NCBI RefSeq assembly: GCF_000365425.1
Contig: NZ_AQOV01000002.1
Span: 806,001 to 870,000, forward strand
DNA: 64,000 nucleotides
Direction: 5' to 3'
From: Methylomonas sp. MK1
GTDB taxonomy: Bacteria; Pseudomonadota; Gammaproteobacteria; Methylococcales; Methylomonadaceae
Each line of letters starts with the position of its first letter. Positions within the stretch are counted from its first letter, which is position 1. This document shows, piece after piece, positions 1 through 8,733 of the stretch. Below the pieces are notes generated by a model. The model had not been told where the DNA came from. It was given only the letters and a program-made list of their open reading frames with translations, and did no database searches. A program made the position numbers and the translations under genes.

Positions 1-1
1 G

Positions 2-574
2 ATCGGCACCTTGATGTCGGAAGTGCTGGCATTTTGCGGTTTGGAAAAATCGAAAATGGCCCGCTTGGTGATGGGCGGACCGATGATGGGCGACGCGCTG
101 CCGCTGGCCGAAGTGCCGGTCGTCAAAGCCTGCAATGGCATTTTGGCCTTGTCCGCTGCCGATATTGACGAACCGCCGGTACAGCCCTGTATTCGTTGCT
201 CCAGTTGCGTGACTGCTTGTCCGGTAGGCTTGTTGCCCTTGGAGATGGCCAGCCGCATCAAAGCCAATCAATTAGACTCGGCGGTTGATTTGGGCCTAAA
301 AGACTGCATCAGTTGCGGCAGTTGTTCTTATGTCTGCCCGTCGAATATACCCTTGGTGCATTACTTTAAATTCGCTTCCGGCGAGTTAGTGAAGCGGCAA
401 CAAGCCGAGCACAAGGCTGAACAAACCAAGCGTTTAGTCGAGGATAGAAATAATCGGATGGAACGGGCTAGGTTGGAAGCTGAAGCGGAAGCCCTGCGCG
501 CTCAGGAAGCCAGAGCCGCCCGTCTGGCTGCCGCACAACAGGCGCAAGCAGCGCCAGCAGAGGAAACCGTATGA
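2..574 (+). CDS. rsxC: Electron transport complex subunit RsxC/RnfC, C-terminal part
   Basis: This is the 3' end of the gene. The frame is open to the left edge, so the true start lies outside the window. RnfC is the peripheral NADH-binding iron-sulfur subunit of the Rnf complex, which moves electrons between NADH and ferredoxin coupled to ion flow. Two ferredoxin-type 4Fe-4S motifs are visible, CIRCSSCVTACPVG and CISCGSCSYVCPSN, in the spacing typical of the RnfC C-terminal domain. They are followed by a charged, Ala/Glu-rich tail of about 70 residues, far shorter than the long repeat tail of the Escherichia coli protein. The stop overlaps the rsxD start (ATGA), so the genes are probably translationally coupled. 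Confidence 0.93.
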   Translation: MGTLMSEVLAFCGLEKSKMARLVMGGPMMGDALPLAEVPVVKACNGILALSAADIDEPPVQPCIRCSSCVTACPVGLLPLEMASRIKANQLDSAVDLGLKDCISCGSCSYVCPSNIPLVHYFKFASGELVKRQQAEHKAEQTKRLVEDRNNRMERARLEAEAEALRAQEARAARLAAAQQAQAAPAEETV

Positions 575-1632
575 GTAATAAACCGATTAGCGGGCCTCAC
601 GTTGCGGCTACCCGCCGCGTCGATCAAATCATGCGCTTGGTCATTATTGCCCTGGCGCCGGCCACGGCCTGCGGTGTGTTGTTGTTCGGCTGGCCAGCGC
701 TGTATTTGCTGGCGGTAACTGTATTGTCGGCGATGGCTTTTGAAGGTTTGTGTTTGAAGATGAAAGGCGTGGCGGCGATGCCTTATCTGCGCGACGGCTC
801 GGCGATAGTCACCGGTTTGCTGGTGGCAATGACCTTGCCGCCTTGGGCGCCTTGGTGGATAGGCGTAGTCGGTTCGGCGTTGGCGATTGTATTGGGCAAG
901 CACGTCTACGGCGGCTTGGGGCAAAACCTGTTCAATCCGGCCATGCTGGCCAGGGTGGCTTTGCTGATTTCCTTTCCTATCGAGATGACTACCTGGGCCA
1001 ACGTATCGCCTCTGTTCACCGGGCCCGGCGTGATCGATAGCTTGGCAATAACCTTTGGCGGTTTGGAAAATCCCGATGCGGTGACCGGCGCCACGACGTT
1101 GGGCTGGGTCAAGACCGAGTTTTCGCAAAACCGGCTGTTGCCCGGCAGTTTGATCGAGTATTCTGGATTTTTAGCGTTTCTTGGTTGGGAGCGCGGTAGT
1201 CTGGGGGAAACCTCTTCGTTATTGTTGTTGGCCGGCGGTATCTGGTTGATGCGGCAGGGTGTCATCAAATGGCACATTCCCGTCTCGCTGCTATTCAGTA
1301 TTTTCCTGCTGTCGACGGTTTTTCATACCTGGGATAGTCAGCACTATATGGGGCCGTGGGTACATCTGAATTCCGGTGCGGTAATGCTGGTGGCGTTTTT
1401 TATCGCGACGGACTACGTCACTTCGCCTAACACACCTTTAGGCCAAGTGATTTTCGGCGCCGGCTGCGGTTTATTGATTTTCGTGATCCGTTCTTGGGGC
1501 GGTTATCCGGAAGGCACCGGTTTTGCGATTTTATTGATGAACGCAGTCACTCCTCTCATCGATCATTACATTCGTCCGAGAATTTATGGCCGCTACCGTA
1601 ACGGCAAGCCGCTCGATATTTCCAATTCCTGA
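571..1632 (+). CDS. rsxD: Electron transport complex subunit RsxD/RnfD
   Basis: A 353-residue integral membrane subunit of the Rnf complex and homologue of NqrB. It has about nine or ten hydrophobic segments. The motif TGATT at about residues 172-176 contains the threonine that carries covalently bound FMN in this family. The length matches the family. It overlaps rsxC by four bases upstream and is eight bases from rsxG downstream, as expected for an rsxABCDGE operon. The ATG at the overlap is the natural start because the family begins near this point, followed by a short cytoplasmic N-terminus. Confidence 0.95.
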   Translation: MSNKPISGPHVAATRRVDQIMRLVIIALAPATACGVLLFGWPALYLLAVTVLSAMAFEGLCLKMKGVAAMPYLRDGSAIVTGLLVAMTLPPWAPWWIGVVGSALAIVLGKHVYGGLGQNLFNPAMLARVALLISFPIEMTTWANVSPLFTGPGVIDSLAITFGGLENPDAVTGATTLGWVKTEFSQNRLLPGSLIEYSGFLAFLGWERGSLGETSSLLLLAGGIWLMRQGVIKWHIPVSLLFSIFLLSTVFHTWDSQHYMGPWVHLNSGAVMLVAFFIATDYVTSPNTPLGQVIFGAGCGLLIFVIRSWGGYPEGTGFAILLMNAVTPLIDHYIRPRIYGRYRNGKPLDISNS

Positions 1633-1640
1633 GACCGGCT

Positions 1641-2378
1641 ATGAATTCCGAACCCGTTAAATCACCTCCTAAAGCGAACCAATACGTCGAGTATGCCTTG
1701 CGTACCTTGAGTAACTTTAGGCAAAAACTGGCCGTGTGGCTGGAGCCAGGAAATTTGGAACAACTGCGGCCGCTATTACAGTATCAGGCCGGCGTGTTGG
1801 GGGGATTTGCATTGCTGGCGGCGATTTTATTGGGTGTTGCCGATCTGGCGACGCGCGGCGTGATAGAGCTGCGCTTGCAGGAAGATCTACAGGCCAACTT
1901 GGAACAAGTGGTTCCGGCAGAACTTTACGATAACAATTTGCTGAATGACAGCGTGCTGCTGCCTTCTGCCGATGCCAATCTGGGCGCTGAGCAAACTGAG
2001 GTCTATCTGGCTAAAAAGTCTGGTTTGGTTAACGCGGTCTGTTTTAAATTCGTCGCACCTGACGGTTATGCCGGGCCGATCAGTTTGGTGATGGGTATCG
2101 ACAGCAAAGGTGAAATCCTAGGAGTGCGGGTTATCGCTCATGTCGAAACACCGGGATTGGGCGATAAGATTGAAGTGACCAAGTCCAAATGGGTACTGTC
2201 CTTCAACGGCAAATCCTTAAATAACCTGACTGTCGAACAGTGGGCGGTAAAAAAAGACGGCGGCGTGTTCGATCAGTTTAGCGGAGCGACGATTACACCA
2301 CGCAAAGTCGTACAGGCCATTAAGCGGGGATTGGAGTTTTATAAGGTGCATCAGGCGGAGTTGTTGGCTGAGAAATAA
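1641..2378 (+). CDS. rsxG: Electron transport complex subunit RsxG/RnfG
   Basis: A 245-residue membrane-anchored subunit with one N-terminal hydrophobic segment (about residues 48-72) and a periplasmic FMN-binding domain. The flavinylation motif SGATITPRKV near residue 214 contains the threonine that carries covalent FMN in RnfG/NqrC proteins. The N-terminal cytoplasmic extension of about 45 residues before the membrane segment is longer than in many homologues. The gene follows rsxD closely, but the next operon gene, rsxE, starts 335 bases away because a structured repeat lies between them. Confidence 0.93.
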   Translation: MNSEPVKSPPKANQYVEYALRTLSNFRQKLAVWLEPGNLEQLRPLLQYQAGVLGGFALLAAILLGVADLATRGVIELRLQEDLQANLEQVVPAELYDNNLLNDSVLLPSADANLGAEQTEVYLAKKSGLVNAVCFKFVAPDGYAGPISLVMGIDSKGEILGVRVIAHVETPGLGDKIEVTKSKWVLSFNGKSLNNLTVEQWAVKKDGGVFDQFSGATITPRKVVQAIKRGLEFYKVHQAELLAEK

Positions 2379-2429
2379 CGCTTATTCAATGTATGGCAAT
2401 TATTTTCGGTGGAGAAGGTTTTTTCCCGT

Positions 2430-2646
2430 ATGCCGCGCCGAGCACCGGAGCTTTTGAACGGATCAGCCCGTAGGGGGGGCGGCATGGATGCCGCACGTTG
2501 CTGAAGGGGCAGGAAGCCCCTTTCGGCAACCACGTTCAAAAGCTTCGGAGCGCAGGGAATAAGCGGCATCCGGGTGTCTTTTCTTTTGGATACTTTTCTT
2601 TGGACAAGCAAAGAAAAGTATCTCGCTCGTCGGTGCGAGAACCGAC
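2430..2646. repeat. Multi-hairpin intergenic repeat between rsxG and rsxE
   Basis: The 335-base gap inside an otherwise tight operon is filled by nested inverted repeats. One is a perfect 14-bp stem, 2589-2602 with 2609-2622, around a six-base loop. Long arms at 2449-2460 and 2533-2544 share AGCTTTTGAACG and its complement. Between them are short stems GCGGCAT/ATGCCGC (about 2479-2494) and AAGGGGC/GCCCCTT (about 2504-2522). A further stem GTCGGT/ACCGAC lies at 2629-2646. No convincing reading frame covers it. It looks like a dispersed palindromic extragenic element. I see no second copy in this window, so its repetitive nature is inferred from structure only. Confidence 0.7.
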
Positions 2647-2713
2647 TTCAAATATTCGTCGCGATAGCGACACAAAGTCAAACTTACGAACATCTCTGCA
2701 AGGAGGCCTTGCT

Positions 2714-3424
2714 ATGAATCTTTCGATTCTGTTTTCAGAACAATATAGAAAAATCGCCCGCGACGGCCTGTGGGATAACAATGTAGTGCTGACACAGAAT
2801 CTGGCCTTGTGCCCGTTGCTGGCGGTAACCGGGACGGCGACCAACGGCTTGGGCATGGGTCTAGCGACCATGGTGGTGATGGTGGCATCCAATGCCGCGG
2901 TATCGGCGAGCCGGCACCTGATTCCCTCGGAAATCCGTATCCCGATTTTCGTGTTGCTGATTGCCGCATTGGTGACCTTGGTGGATATTTTTCTGAACGC
3001 CTGGATGCACGAATTGCATAAGGTGCTCGGCTTGTTTATCCCGTTGATTGTTACCAACTGCGTCATTCTCGGCAGGGCCGAGGCTTTTGCCTCCAAACAA
3101 CCGGTGATGCCGTCGATGTGGGACGGCTTGATGATGGGTGTGGGGTTTACCGCTGCGATGGTGGTGCTGGGAGCGATGCGGGAGATTAGTTCGGCTGGCA
3201 CCTTGTTCGCCAATGCGTCTGTGTTGTTGGGCGAAAGTTTCCGGTTTTTGGAAACCACTTTGATTCCGGAATACAAAGGCTTTTTGCTGATGGCTTTGCC
3301 GCCGGGTGGTTTCATCATGCTGGGTTTCATGGTGGCGCTGAAGCGGCTGTTGGACCGGAAAGCGGCAGCCAAAATTACCGAACCTATCATTACTGATGCG
3401 ATTGTCTTGGAAGAAGGAGCGTAA
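2714..3424 (+). CDS. rsxE: Electron transport complex subunit RsxE/RnfE
   Basis: A 236-residue integral membrane subunit of Rnf, homologous to NqrD, with about six hydrophobic segments. I chose the ATG at 2714 because a strong ribosome binding site, AGGAGG at 2701-2706, precedes it and because the protein then begins like the family (MNLSILFSEQYRKIARDGLW). The frame is open further upstream to 2498, but that stretch lies in the hairpin repeat and does not look like protein. The C-terminal extension after the last membrane helix is charged. It is followed at once by rnfH. Confidence 0.95.
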   Translation: MNLSILFSEQYRKIARDGLWDNNVVLTQNLALCPLLAVTGTATNGLGMGLATMVVMVASNAAVSASRHLIPSEIRIPIFVLLIAALVTLVDIFLNAWMHELHKVLGLFIPLIVTNCVILGRAEAFASKQPVMPSMWDGLMMGVGFTAAMVVLGAMREISSAGTLFANASVLLGESFRFLETTLIPEYKGFLLMALPPGGFIMLGFMVALKRLLDRKAAAKITEPIITDAIVLEEGA

Positions 3425-3427
3425 ACT

Positions 3428-3691
3428 ATGAATGTGGGTGTATGTTATGCGCAGGCCGACAGGCAAATCTGGTTGCGGCTGGAAGTGCCGGAGGGTAGTA
3501 CCATCGCCGAAGCGATAGAATTGTCCGGCGTGTTGACGCAGTATCCGGAGATCGATCTGGAAAGCCAAAAGGTCGGGATTTTCGGTAAACTGGCAAAATT
3601 GGATGCGCCGGTCAAGGAAGGTGATCGCGTGGAGATTTATCGTAAAATCACCGCAGATCCCGCGCAAGTCCAGCGGAGGCGGGTGGCTTAG
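3428..3691 (+). CDS. rnfH: RnfH family ubiquitin-like protein
   Basis: An 87-residue small protein of the RnfH (UPF0125) family, which has a beta-grasp, ubiquitin-like fold. It is often encoded either at the end of rnf operons, as here, or beside the RatA-type toxin gene. The conserved stretch KVGIFGKLAKLDAPVKEGDRVEIYR is recognisable near the middle to C-terminal end. It starts three bases after the rsxE stop, so it belongs to the same transcript. Its biochemical role is not settled. Its place at the end of this operon suggests a link to Rnf assembly or function. Confidence 0.92.
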   Translation: MNVGVCYAQADRQIWLRLEVPEGSTIAEAIELSGVLTQYPEIDLESQKVGIFGKLAKLDAPVKEGDRVEIYRKITADPAQVQRRRVA

Positions 3692-3694
3692 CCT

Positions 3695-3916
3695 ATGTAC
3701 GTTTGTGTCTGCAAAGCCGTAACCGATAGCCAACTTGATGCCGCTATAGACAGCGGTTTATGCTCGCGGAAACAGCTGGTTAAGTGTTTCGGTGTCGGTG
3801 GCGATTGCGGTAAATGTAACAAGGACATTGCGCAAATTTTGGATAGAAAAAATGCATGTCGGCTATTGCAGGCTGCCAATGATGCACAACTAATCACTAA
3901 AACCGGGGAGATTTGA
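3695..3916 (+). CDS. bfd: Bacterioferritin-associated ferredoxin
   Basis: A 73-residue [2Fe-2S] protein of the Bfd family. The four cluster ligands are Cys4 and Cys6 (MYVCVC) and Cys38 and Cys41 (GGDCGKC), the usual Bfd pattern. In other bacteria Bfd binds bacterioferritin and passes electrons to its haem to release stored iron. It starts three bases after rnfH and ends one base before bfr, so electron transport, Bfd and the iron store may be co-transcribed. No Fur box was found directly before it, in line with it lying inside an operon. Confidence 0.93.
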   Translation: MYVCVCKAVTDSQLDAAIDSGLCSRKQLVKCFGVGGDCGKCNKDIAQILDRKNACRLLQAANDAQLITKTGEI

Positions 3917-3917
3917 C

Positions 3918-4382
3918 ATGCAAGGCGATAAAAAAGTTATCGAATTTTTAAATAAAGCACTAGAAAACGAATTAACGGCCATCAATCAATATTTTTTGCA
4001 CGCCCGGATGTTCAAAAATTGGGGCTTTCAAAAGCTGAATGAAAAGGAATATCACGAATCGATCGACGAGATGAAACACGCCGATCAATTGATCGAGAGG
4101 ATTTTGTTTCTGGAAGGCTTGCCTAATCTGCAAAGCCTGGGCCGTTTGATGATAGGCGAAAATCCCAAGGAAATGCTGGAATGCGACCTTAAGTTGGAGC
4201 ACCTGGCCTTGCCGTTATTAAGAGATGCGATTGCTTATTGTGAAAGCATCAACGACTACGTCACCAGAGAGTTGTTCGAGCATATTCTGGAAAACGAAGA
4301 AGAGCATGTCGATTGGTTGGAAACCCAGATGGAGCTGATCGAAAAAATCGGTATTCAAAACTATCTGCAATCGCAGATGTAA
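3918..4382 (+). CDS. bfr: Bacterioferritin
   Basis: A 154-residue ferritin-like iron-storage protein. The di-iron ferroxidase ligands are all present: Glu18, Glu51, His54, Glu94, Glu127 and His130. Met52, the axial haem ligand of bacterioferritin, is present too, so this is a true haem-binding Bfr and not a DPS or plain ferritin. Subunits of this family form a 24-mer shell in the cytoplasm. The ATG overlaps the GGGGAG ribosome site region at the end of bfd. It is the last gene of the rsx-rnfH-bfd-bfr run. Confidence 0.96.
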   Translation: MQGDKKVIEFLNKALENELTAINQYFLHARMFKNWGFQKLNEKEYHESIDEMKHADQLIERILFLEGLPNLQSLGRLMIGENPKEMLECDLKLEHLALPLLRDAIAYCESINDYVTRELFEHILENEEEHVDWLETQMELIEKIGIQNYLQSQM

Positions 4383-4875
4383 AAAAGCGCGCCATTCAAA
4401 AAAACTTTGCGGGGCCGGTTGCCGGCCCTGTTCGGGTAGTAAGCCCCGGCACTTCAGTATTGGGTCAATGGTTGTAATATCGTTGTTGCCCATCGTCTTT
4501 TGTATTTTCTTGAAATTCTTGAACACCCCCTTTTCTTTAACGGATTGCGGTATGTAGCCGCGGTCCGAATACTGTGAGACTTGATCATTGCCGGATGAAT
4601 GAGACGCTCATTCTCGCCATCGCGGTTTTGATGTACCCCTCCAAGTGGACACATCTCCGTCTATAGTTATGCTGCCTCTCTTGCCCTAGGGTTAAAACAT
4701 AGGCGCATTCTTATCGGCAGGTGGCCAACTTTCATAGATGTTCCCTGATGATGAATGAGTTATCCTTAGCGGTATTACAACATCGATGCCAAGGGCTTTA
4801 GGCCTTGGTTTGGGCCGTTTTTGGTTAAAATGGCCCTTAATACGCTGACAACACCGAAAACATTGATAGGAATTT
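4383..4875. other. Gene-free gap between bfr and the sigma54 activator
   Basis: A gap of 493 bases. A GC-rich hairpin, GGGCCGG/CCGGCCC at 4412-4428, follows bfr. It has no T-run and would be at best a weak terminator. The rest contains only short frames on both strands. A 66-codon minus-strand frame at 4454-4654 has no recognisable family. An AGGA ribosome site at 4868-4871 belongs to the next gene. I found no clear sigma54 or Fur site. Confidence 0.5.
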
Positions 4876-6192
4876 ATGCCGCAAATTATGCCGCAAAGTG
4901 CTTTTACGCTGGAATCGTTGCTGGAAACTCATGATCTGCCGCTGATCATAATCGGCGCCGATTTACGCATCGTGGCAGTGAATCGCGCTTGGGAACATAG
5001 TTTTGGCGTCATGCGACAGAATCTGGTCGGTCAACCGTGCTGCGTCGAAAACCGCAATTGCCGCCATCAGCGCTTGTTTCAGACTCTGGAAGCCTACGCC
5101 GGTATCTTTGCCGACACCAGCGATACCAGTTCCCAGCGCTCATTCAGTGCGCGCGGTTTTCCGTTGCTGGATGCCGACGCAACTTTATATTTGGGCGAAA
5201 CGTTAACCGTATTAAAAAGGTCCGCGGCTAAAGGCGACGAGGCACCGGCCATGATCGGGAAGTCAGCGGCGTTTGCACAATATAAAACCCGGTTGCAACA
5301 GGCGGCCGATACGCAAGCACCGGTATTATTGCTTGGTGAAACAGGCACCGGTAAAGAATTGGCCGCCGAATTTGTGCATAGCCATTCCAGGCAGGCGGAT
5401 GGCGATTTTGTGATTGTCGATTGTACGATTCTTGGCGAAGAGTTATTTGAGAGCGAATTGTTTGGGCATGAAAAGGGCGCTTTTACCGGCGCGACATCTG
5501 CAAAAAAAGGCTTGTTCGAATTAGCCAATAATGGCACCTTGTTCTTCGATGAAATTGGCGATCTGCCGCTATCGCAACAACCCAAGTTATTGCGAGCATT
5601 GGAAAGTGGTCAATTTCGGCGAGTAGGCGGCACGGCGATGCAAAAAGCCAATGTCAGAGTGGTCTGCGCTACACATAGAAATTTAGCCGACATGGTCAAA
5701 GCCGGCCGGTTTCGCGAAGATTTGTTCTACCGCTTGTCGGTGTTTCCGGTCGAAGTGCCGCCACTGCGGCAGCGTAGACAGGATTTGCCCTTATTGATCG
5801 ATCATTTTTTAGCGCAGTTAAACACGGACGCCGATGGCGGCTATGCGATTACGCAATCGGCTTTAATCAAGCTTATCCAATATGCCTGGCCCGGCAATAT
5901 CCGTGAGCTGAGAAACTGTCTGCAATTGGCGGCCGGCTTGTGTAAGGACAAGAGTATTCAAGAAGCCGACATTCATTTCATGCAGCGCCAAGGGGGCGTT
6001 GAGTCGGCCGCCGCCAGCGAGGCAAGTGGCGATGCGCATCCCCTACCGATTAACAGCATGGCGCAATTCGAGGCGGAGTTTATCAATAGTTTGATCAGCA
6101 AGTATCAGGGGAATCGCAAGTTGATAGCGGCGGAAATGAATATCAGTGAACGAACGCTGTACCGTAAACTTAACCGACTCAATCTGAATTAA
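4876..6192 (+). CDS. Sigma54-dependent transcriptional activator with PAS domain
   Basis: A 438-residue enhancer-binding protein. The N-terminal 120 residues look like a PAS sensor domain (LIIIGADLRIVAVNRAWEHSF). The central AAA+ domain has Walker A GETGTGKE (about residues 154-161), the sigma54-contact motif GAFTGA (about 201-206), Walker B TLFFDEIGDLP and the arginine-finger region. The C-terminus is a Fis-type helix-turn-helix ending SERTLYRKLNRLNLN. It lacks a receiver domain, so it is probably driven by a ligand or redox signal. Targets cannot be read from the sequence. The Rnf, Bfd and Bfr genes next door are only a suggestion. A second ATG at codon 5 is a possible start. Confidence 0.88.
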   Translation: MPQIMPQSAFTLESLLETHDLPLIIIGADLRIVAVNRAWEHSFGVMRQNLVGQPCCVENRNCRHQRLFQTLEAYAGIFADTSDTSSQRSFSARGFPLLDADATLYLGETLTVLKRSAAKGDEAPAMIGKSAAFAQYKTRLQQAADTQAPVLLLGETGTGKELAAEFVHSHSRQADGDFVIVDCTILGEELFESELFGHEKGAFTGATSAKKGLFELANNGTLFFDEIGDLPLSQQPKLLRALESGQFRRVGGTAMQKANVRVVCATHRNLADMVKAGRFREDLFYRLSVFPVEVPPLRQRRQDLPLLIDHFLAQLNTDADGGYAITQSALIKLIQYAWPGNIRELRNCLQLAAGLCKDKSIQEADIHFMQRQGGVESAAASEASGDAHPLPINSMAQFEAEFINSLISKYQGNRKLIAAEMNISERTLYRKLNRLNLN

Positions 6193-6203
6193 GCGGCGGA
6201 GCA

Positions 6204-7133
6204 ATGATGGAATCTAACCTGATAAACTGGACGCTTGATAACATTGGTAGCCGGCAACGCAACGGTTTGACCCCGCCGCGCGATATGCGCGAGACTATCG
6301 CCCAGATTAAAGCCTTGCCGCCCTTGCCCGGCAGCGCGCTGCGCATATTGAACCTGATCGCCGATCCAAGTGCGGATGCTCGTAAATTAGCCGACATCAT
6401 CGAACTCGACCCTTTATTAACAGCGCAAATTACCCGCTGGGCCAGTTCAGCTCTGTACGGTTATCGTGGTCAGATCACGACCGTGCATGATGCGATCACT
6501 CGCGTGTTGGGGTTTGATTTTGTATTGGATTTGGCTTTGGGGTTGGCGGTGCTGGCACCGTTGAAATCGCCCAAGGAAGGGCAGATAGGCACGCGGATGT
6601 TCTGGACCCATGCCTTGGCCAGCACCCGCTTGATGGCGCAGTTGGCCGCCGTTATGCCTGTCGCCGCACGGCCGGAGCCGCAAGCCTTGTTTTTATCCGG
6701 CTTGATGCACAATATCGGTTTCCCATTGCTGGGTCATCGTTTTCCTGACGAATTTAGTTATTTGAGCGGCTTGATCAACGCGAACCCTAGTCTGGCTATT
6801 TTCAATCTGGAAACTTTTGCCTTCGGCCTCAATCATGCCGAAATCGGCGCTTGGCTGATGAATGTCTGGTCGATGCCGCGCATGATTACCGATATTGTCT
6901 ATCACCATCACAACCCCTACTATCGCGGCGAAAACCACCAACTGAATCTGTTGACGTTTTATAGCGATTGTCTGTTGGGACGTTTAGGCATAGGCGACGC
7001 ATCGAACCAGGTGTGTCCGGAAGACGTGCCGGAATTGCTGGGTTTGGATGAGGCTGTTTGTCTGGAAATACTCGATAGCCAGAATGACGATTTAGTGAAA
7101 ATTCTAGCGACTGCGGAACAACTTACCGATTAA
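6204..7133 (+). CDS. HDOD domain protein
   Basis: A 309-residue protein with an HDOD domain, an inactive relative of HD phosphohydrolases found in bacterial signalling proteins. The typical opening LPPLPGSALRILNLIADPSADARKLADIIELDP is at residues 35-75, followed by the LMHNIGFPLLGHRFP stretch near residue 172. No second domain is attached. It starts 11 bases after the sigma54 activator and probably shares its transcript. Partner signal and output are unknown. Confidence 0.85.
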   Translation: MMESNLINWTLDNIGSRQRNGLTPPRDMRETIAQIKALPPLPGSALRILNLIADPSADARKLADIIELDPLLTAQITRWASSALYGYRGQITTVHDAITRVLGFDFVLDLALGLAVLAPLKSPKEGQIGTRMFWTHALASTRLMAQLAAVMPVAARPEPQALFLSGLMHNIGFPLLGHRFPDEFSYLSGLINANPSLAIFNLETFAFGLNHAEIGAWLMNVWSMPRMITDIVYHHHNPYYRGENHQLNLLTFYSDCLLGRLGIGDASNQVCPEDVPELLGLDEAVCLEILDSQNDDLVKILATAEQLTD

Positions 7134-7157
7134 ATTTGCCGCCTGTTATCGTAAAGT

Positions 7158-7183
7158 GGGCGCTTAGAAATTCTTCGGCGCCC
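7158..7183. terminator. Hairpin between convergent genes
   Basis: GGGCGC at 7158-7163 pairs with GCGCCC at 7178-7183 around a 14-base loop, between the stop of the HDOD gene and the stop of the minus-strand gene at 7202. There is no T-run on either side, so this is a plausible but weak bidirectional terminator. Confidence 0.4.
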
Positions 7184-7201
7184 CATCAATCAACTCAGCA
7201 C

Positions 7202-7993
7202 TTAATCGCGCAATATCGCATTGCGGCGGTCCGATTGCTTCAGTATGCCGCCTAGTATCCACATTTGATACATGGACACGGTCCACATAAACGCGAAGGA
7301 AACGCCCAAGCCTGCGCCGGCAAAAAGCACCAACAAGGCAAAGTGTGGATTGAGTTTAGTCAGCCACCATGAGGCGATATCTATCAGTAGAAACAAATAG
7401 GGCATCACGATAGCGGGATATTTGTACTTGCACGGTACCCCAGTACTAAAGCTGAAAATGATGCCGACAAACATAAAAATAAAACTGATGCCGAACAAAT
7501 GGATATGCGATAGCCGTGTCAGCGATTGAAACGTTGCGCCTTCATTCGATTCCGTCAGCTTTTTTAAGTTTTCGAATTTGGTGAAATCGGGCAGCGAACC
7601 GGCATTGGCTCCATGGCAGCCAGTGCAAAATTGCTCGACGATGGGTTTAATTTCCTTGTTGTAAACCGCTTCGTCGCCGCCATCCCTGACCCATTGAATG
7701 ATTTTGAAGCGCTCCTGTTCAGGCGCGTTGTATTTCATCGAACCGTTTAGTTTGGATTCCAATACCGAACCGGAGCGGTCGCCATAATAGCTGTAAACAA
7801 TATCGTCCATCGACAAACCGAATTTGCCGTCGGCCATACCGTGGGTAAACAAAATCTGGATTAATGCCATCAAATAACCGGCGGCTATTGTGGTTAGATA
7901 ACCGGTGAACAGCAGTTTGATCGAGAGGCCGAAACTGATCAGATTAGCGCCTTTGTAGGCATATTTAACGGGTGTTTCGTTGCGATCAGGCAT
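7202..7993 (-). CDS. Membrane protein with one c-type haem motif
   Basis: A 263-residue membrane protein with one hydrophobic segment near residues 20-45, a soluble loop of about 110 residues, and four more hydrophobic segments towards the C-terminus. The loop contains CTGCH, a covalent c-haem motif, so it should face the periplasm. I chose ATG at 7993 over the TTG at 8035 because the upstream codons look non-protein. It is the last gene of the cytochrome oxidase run. Unlabelled relatives sit beside oxidase genes in other aerobic bacteria. It may pass electrons to, or sense flux through, the oxidase. This role is inferred from context only. Confidence 0.75.
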   Translation of the reverse strand: MPDRNETPVKYAYKGANLISFGLSIKLLFTGYLTTIAAGYLMALIQILFTHGMADGKFGLSMDDIVYSYYGDRSGSVLESKLNGSMKYNAPEQERFKIIQWVRDGGDEAVYNKEIKPIVEQFCTGCHGANAGSLPDFTKFENLKKLTESNEGATFQSLTRLSHIHLFGISFIFMFVGIIFSFSTGVPCKYKYPAIVMPYLFLLIDIASWWLTKLNPHFALLVLFAGAGLGVSFAFMWTVSMYQMWILGGILKQSDRRNAILRD

Positions 7994-8045
7994 AGTTGCA
8001 ATCCGGGTTGTTGGGAAAGTTATCGCTTCGAGCAAGGCTTTAAGA

Positions 8046-8068
8046 GGGAGGCAAAAGCCTTGCCTCCC
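8046..8068. terminator. Hairpin downstream of the cytochrome c gene
   Basis: GGGAGGCA at 8046-8053 pairs perfectly with TGCCTCCC at 8061-8068 around a seven-base loop. On the minus strand it lies just after the stop of the di-haem cytochrome gene, and only a short mixed TCTTAAA follows. It could stop or reduce transcription into the gene that ends at 7202, or protect the upstream mRNA end. Confidence 0.45.
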
Positions 8069-8083
8069 GTGCCAAGCATATTA

Positions 8084-8731
8084 CTATTTTTTGATGTTTT
8101 GGTAGTAATAACCCAGTTCGCTGATTTCTTCGTCGGTTAAGGTTTGCGCGATGATGCGCATCCGGCTGTAGATGTCGTTGTGACGTGTACCATCCTTAAA
8201 TGCATGCAGTGTGGCCGAGATGTAATCCGCATTTTGGCCGGACAGCGCTGGAATGTCGACCACTTGGCCCTTGCCGTCACCGCCGTGACACACTTCGCAA
8301 GGCGGCAACACCCGTTCGCTACTGCCGCCTTTAACCAGAGTTTCGGCTTTTTCATAGACCATGTCAGTCTTTGATTGGAACGCTGGCGTTTGCGAGCCGA
8401 ACCATACCGCTAAATCGGCAGCGTCTTGTTTGCTGAGCGTTTTAGCCAAACCCGACATCATCGCGTTATCCCGGCTACCGTTAGCGTAGTCCTGCAATTG
8501 CTTATATAAATAAGTCGGCAATTGCCCGGCCAGTGACGGGAAAGCCGCTGAGGTACTGATGCCTTTTTCGCCGTGACAGGCGTTGCAAGTCTTGGCCAGT
8601 TCTTCGCCTTTTTGCGGGTTGCCGGCTTTCACGAAATTTAACTGATCGGCGGTCCAGGCGACTTGCGAAGACGGTTGTGCAAACGCGGTGCTTGGCAACA
8701 ATAATGCTGCGCTTAAAATGAGTTTTTTCAT
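8084..8731 (-). CDS. Di-haem cytochrome c (c4-like)
   Basis: A 215-residue exported cytochrome. A signal peptide starts MKKLILSAALLLPSTAFAQ. Two covalent haem motifs follow, CNACH and CEVCH, each with downstream Met ligand candidates, in two cytochrome-c-fold halves as in cytochrome c4. I chose ATG at 8731, next to a GGGGGG-rich ribosome site, because the longer open frame runs into the oxidase gene. It begins two bases after the stop of the oxidase subunit I gene. It is the likely electron donor to that oxidase, acting in the periplasm. Confidence 0.88.
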   Translation of the reverse strand: MKKLILSAALLLPSTAFAQPSSQVAWTADQLNFVKAGNPQKGEELAKTCNACHGEKGISTSAAFPSLAGQLPTYLYKQLQDYANGSRDNAMMSGLAKTLSKQDAADLAVWFGSQTPAFQSKTDMVYEKAETLVKGGSSERVLPPCEVCHGGDGKGQVVDIPALSGQNADYISATLHAFKDGTRHNDIYSRMRIIAQTLTDEEISELGYYYQNIKK

Positions 8732-8733
8732 GA

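Noticed and set aside
4404..4432. GC-rich hairpin after bfr as a strong terminator
   Set aside because: The stem is fine but no T-run follows, so the terminator status is weak and it is only mentioned in the gap description.
4454..4654. A 66-codon minus frame in the bfr to sigma54-activator gap
   Set aside because: It resembles no known protein, has no clear ribosome site and no conserved motif. It may be a degraded element, but there is nothing to support a call.
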